Below, one piece after another: positions 5,607-6,371 of a stretch of DNA of 6,371 bases. Where the stretch lies: NCBI GenBank assembly GCA_017398165.1, contig JAFQHB010000217.1, positions 1 through 6,371 of the forward strand, written 5' to 3'. The first letter of the stretch is position 1. Every line of letters starts with the position of its first letter. The notes under the pieces are model-generated. The model was not told the DNA's origin. It searched no databases and saw nothing but the letters and a program-made list of their open reading frames with translations. A program made the position numbers and the translations under genes. Source of the stretch: Bacillota bacterium (GTDB lineage Bacteria > Bacillota > Dehalobacteriia > UBA4068 > UBA4997).

Positions 5607-6059
5607 ATGAAGAAGATCATCACACTCATATTGACATTATCGTGCCTGCTCACCCTGATCATATACTGCCGCACAAACAACACCGGTCAGGTCACCTTGC
5701 CTGACGATATCGAAAAGATCACGGTCACCTGGAACGGCGGCCCTTTTACCACCTTTTCTTATACCGATGACGCCAAAATCAACGCATTAGCCGATTATCT
5801 CACCTCGCTACAGCTGGCATCTACCAAAGAAGACCCTGCAGAATACTTAGGCGGCGGCTGGCAGATTATCGTACAAACGGACTCCGAAACTATTGAAGTG
5901 TGGCATTGCCACAATCGGTTTTTCCAAACCCCCGATGGGAAATGGTGGGCTATCACCTACGAGCAGGCATCAGCACTCACGACCCTGCTAAAAGAGAATA
6001 TCCCGGATGAAATGCCGCAAACCATTATATACGATGAATGGATGCTTCAGGACAGCTAA
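5607..6059 (+). CDS. Small exported or membrane-anchored protein of unknown function
   Basis: The product has 150 residues. An N-terminal signal or anchor (MKK, then hydrophobic 4-20) ends at Cys21; the sequence before it (LIIYC) is a poor lipobox because Tyr precedes the cysteine, so lipoprotein processing is doubtful. The rest forms one compact domain, with predicted strands at 36-43 (IEKITVTW) and 48-52, a helix at 54-69, then GGGWQIIVQTDSETIEVWHC (82-101), a further strand pair with FFQTPDGKWWAI (105-116) and a helix at 117-131. The strand-helix-strand pattern with Trp-rich strands resembles small extracytoplasmic domains of unknown function in Bacillota; I cannot name the family with confidence. 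ATG 5607 follows GAGG (5595-5598) by 8 nt. It lies 31 bp after azlD with no terminator between, and its own terminator follows, so it is probably the third gene of the azlCD transcript. Confidence 0.82.
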   Translation: MKKIITLILTLSCLLTLIIYCRTNNTGQVTLPDDIEKITVTWNGGPFTTFSYTDDAKINALADYLTSLQLASTKEDPAEYLGGGWQIIVQTDSETIEVWHCHNRFFQTPDGKWWAITYEQASALTTLLKENIPDEMPQTIIYDEWMLQDS

Positions 6060-6082
6060 AGCATCCCCCCAAGCCTACCGGT

Positions 6083-6120
6083 GGAGACACTTCGTAAAGA
6101 AGTTGTCTCCGCTTCTTTTT
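6083..6120 (+). terminator. Intrinsic terminator of the azlCD transcript
   Basis: GGAGACA (6083-6089) plus CTTC (6090-6093) pair with GAAG (6099-6102) and TGTCTCC (6104-6110), with one bulged T at 6103 and a GTAAA loop. This is an 11-bp stem. It is followed by GCTTC and five Ts (6116-6120), 24 bp after the stop codon of the exported protein. The five bases between stem and T-run make it slightly less canonical than the terminator at 3724. Confidence 0.8.
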
Positions 6121-6131
6121 GCATATTGCCC

Positions 6132-6174
6132 GGGGACACTATTACTCTGGAAAGAGTGCAAAATATATGTCCCC
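6132..6174. repeat. REP-like nested palindrome
   Basis: GGGGACA (6132-6138) and TGTCCCC (6168-6174) are perfect outer arms. Inside them ACTCT (6144-6148) and AGAGT (6153-6157) form a second stem with a GGAA loop. Short elements with GGGGACA/TGTCCCC ends are, from general knowledge, frequently associated with Y1-type (REP-associated tyrosine) transposases; none is encoded here. There is no T-run on the plus strand, so it is not an ordinary terminator. Its outer arms resemble those of the terminator just before it (GGAGACACT versus GGGGACACT). Confidence 0.6.
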
Positions 6175-6371
6175 ACTTTGTGAAAAAAATACAACAGATG
6201 GGTCAGGACAGGCAGTGCATAATACGCCCCAAACAACAACCTCACCAAATTTGATATATTTACTTGGTGTTAAGTAATATTTTTCTTTTTCAATATCTTC
6301 TTTTATTACACATTGACACAAACCTTCAATATTTTTATAATTTTCGCCTTTTGTCTGCCAATTATGATATA
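6142..6371 (-). pseudogene. hsdM: 3' end of a type I restriction-modification DNA methyltransferase (HsdM), apparently truncated
   Basis: An open minus-strand frame enters from beyond the right edge and stops at TAA 6144-6142, leaving 75 visible residues. The first 40 or so resemble the end of HsdM-type N6-adenine methyltransferases: YHNWQ..(E)NYKNIEGLCQ, an IKEDIEKEKYYL helix, then LTPSKYI, matching the usual GFCKSATLEEI...YVLTPGRYVG pattern. Normally a charged helical tail that contacts partner subunits follows. Here it is replaced by an unrelated hydrophobic, Cys-containing tail (from about GEVVVWG, near 6246) that reads through the REP-like palindrome to a stop inside it. The AT-rich composition differs from the neighbouring genes, suggesting transfer. 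The gene body lies outside the window, so it could be a truncated active gene or a decayed remnant. The assignment rests on motif resemblance only. Confidence 0.6.

Noticed and set aside
5624..5669. Lipoprotein signal at Cys21 of the small exported protein
   Set aside because: The residue before Cys is Tyr (LIIYC), which does not fit the usual Gly, Ala or Ser at that position; treated as a signal or anchor of uncertain type.
1..6371. CRISPR array, tRNA or rRNA genes
   Set aside because: No regularly spaced direct repeats, and no tRNA cloverleaf or rRNA-like sequence was noticed on either strand.

Overview
The window looks like chromosomal DNA from an anaerobic, probably host-associated member of the Bacillota. 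This is inferred from strong GGAGG-type ribosome sites on most genes, consensus sigma-A promoters, the gene families present (ThiN-type thiamine pyrophosphokinase, YcxB-like protein, AzlCD) and compact palindromic repeats. The class cannot be fixed from sequence alone. Coding DNA is fairly GC-rich, while both ends are AT-rich and carry repeats.

Left edge (1-286): no supported gene. An AT-rich stretch is interrupted by a compound palindromic repeat (81-164) whose last stem ends in a T-run and could act as a terminator. Left block (287-2214, minus strand): a thiamine pyrophosphokinase gene (thiN), a two-helix YcxB-like membrane protein, and a small acidic protein of unknown function, all in one direction and plausibly one transcript. 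The 192-bp gap 2215-2406 separates thiN from a divergent AI-2E-family transporter gene, with a promoter candidate for each direction.

Right block (2407-6059, plus strand): the AI-2E-family (PF01594) transporter ends at a strong intrinsic terminator (3724-3764). A small multi-helix membrane protein of unknown function follows. Next comes a perfect-consensus promoter (TTGACA, 17 bp, TATAAT) driving azlC and azlD, the two subunits of a branched-chain amino acid exporter. Downstream, probably in the same transcript, lies a small exported or membrane-anchored protein of unknown function, ending at a second terminator.

Right edge (6083-6371): the terminator is followed by a REP-like palindrome with GGGGACA/TGTCCCC arms. 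On the minus strand, an open frame entering from beyond the window resembles the C-terminal end of a type I restriction-modification methyltransferase (HsdM). After about 40 recognisable residues it changes into an unrelated tail that stops inside the palindrome. This looks like a truncated gene end next to a repeat and is the most unusual item here. No complete new defence or mobile system lies within the window; any such system would extend past position 6371.
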